Part shown: one piece after another, positions 5,658 to 5,731 of the stretch
Layout: each line of letters begins with the position of its first letter
Position numbering within the stretch: position 1 is the first letter of the stretch
The notes under the pieces: generated by a model
The model's database searches: none
The model's input: only the letters and a program-made list of their open reading frames with translations
What the model was told of the DNA's origin: nothing
DNA from: Deferribacteres bacterium
Lineage (GTDB): Bacteria; Nitrospirota; Thermodesulfovibrionia; UBA6902
NCBI GenBank assembly: GCA_030598625.1
Contig: JAUVPO010000134.1
Coordinates: 1-5,731 of the forward strand
DNA length: 5,731 nucleotides
Direction: 5' to 3'
Program-made: the position numbers and the translations under genes

Positions 5658-5731
5658 ATGCGATGCAAAATGGACCGCCCCTGGAATCCCGACACGCGGA
5701 GCCAGAGCGCTCCTAAAATCAAAGACCTGAC
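5658..5731 (+). CDS. Possible 5' end of a divergent gene, runs off window
   Basis: A frame opens at ATG 5658, with a second in-frame ATG at 5670, and stays open for 24 codons to the edge; from the second ATG it reads MDRPWNPDTRSQSAPKIKDL. Third positions from 5670 are mostly G or C, as in many real genes, but the stretch is GC-rich overall, so this is weak. There is no Shine-Dalgarno site. I do not recognise a family. The opposite strand is also open in a frame ending with TAG at 5651-5649 (reading inward ...RVGIPGAVHFASHYV). The alternative is therefore the tail of a - strand gene lying just upstream of the glycosyltransferase. The window is too short to decide. Confidence 0.2.
   Translation, partial: MRCKMDRPWNPDTRSQSAPKIKDL

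Noticed and set aside
5660..5731. Possible tRNA or other structured RNA in the GC-rich edge segment
   Set aside because: No T-arm TTCRA loop, no acceptor-stem pairing and no anticodon stem of 5 bp could be drawn on either strand.

Overview
The window reads as chromosomal DNA of a Gram-negative-type, probably anaerobic bacterium of moderate GC content. The gene mix (RNase G, a GlcF-type iron-sulfur protein, LarE, an FmdB-type zinc ribbon and a GT-C glycosyltransferase) would fit Nitrospirota or the former Deltaproteobacteria. That placement is only an inference, because no marker in the window settles it.

Layout. Bases 1-1302 are the 3' part of rng (RNase G) on the + strand; about 60 N-terminal residues lie outside the window. 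A 113-bp gap follows, holding a long imperfect inverted repeat. Next comes larE (1416-2249, + strand). A 67-bp gap carries a decayed relative of one arm of that repeat. Then comes a complete two-cluster, two-CCG-domain iron-sulfur protein of the GlcF/LldE/HdrD kind (2317-3498, + strand). Thirty-six bases later, behind the only strong Shine-Dalgarno site in the window, sits the first ~21 codons of a fructose-6-phosphate aldolase/transaldolase gene. It breaks off and stops after 31 codons (3535-3630). Twenty-four bases further on, in the same frame, an FmdB-family zinc ribbon gene begins (3655-3873, + strand). A membrane glycosyltransferase of the PMT/ArnT-like GT-C class converges on it from the - strand (3919-5640). 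The last 91 bp hold its likely promoter and possibly the edge of another gene.

How the genes relate. The + strand genes are spaced 24-113 bp apart and do not form an obvious single pathway. The suggestive pair is larE next to the GlcF-like gene. LarE supplies sulfur to the nickel-pincer cofactor of lactate racemase, and GlcF-like proteins serve as electron-transfer subunits of D-lactate/glycolate dehydrogenases. However, neither larA/larB/larC nor a glcD-type flavoprotein gene is present here, so a lactate link is inference.

I see no undescribed multi-gene system in this window. The most unusual spot is the truncated aldolase start, which keeps a strong ribosome binding site and lies in frame just upstream of fmdB. 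There is no CRISPR array, tRNA, rRNA or transposase gene that I can support.
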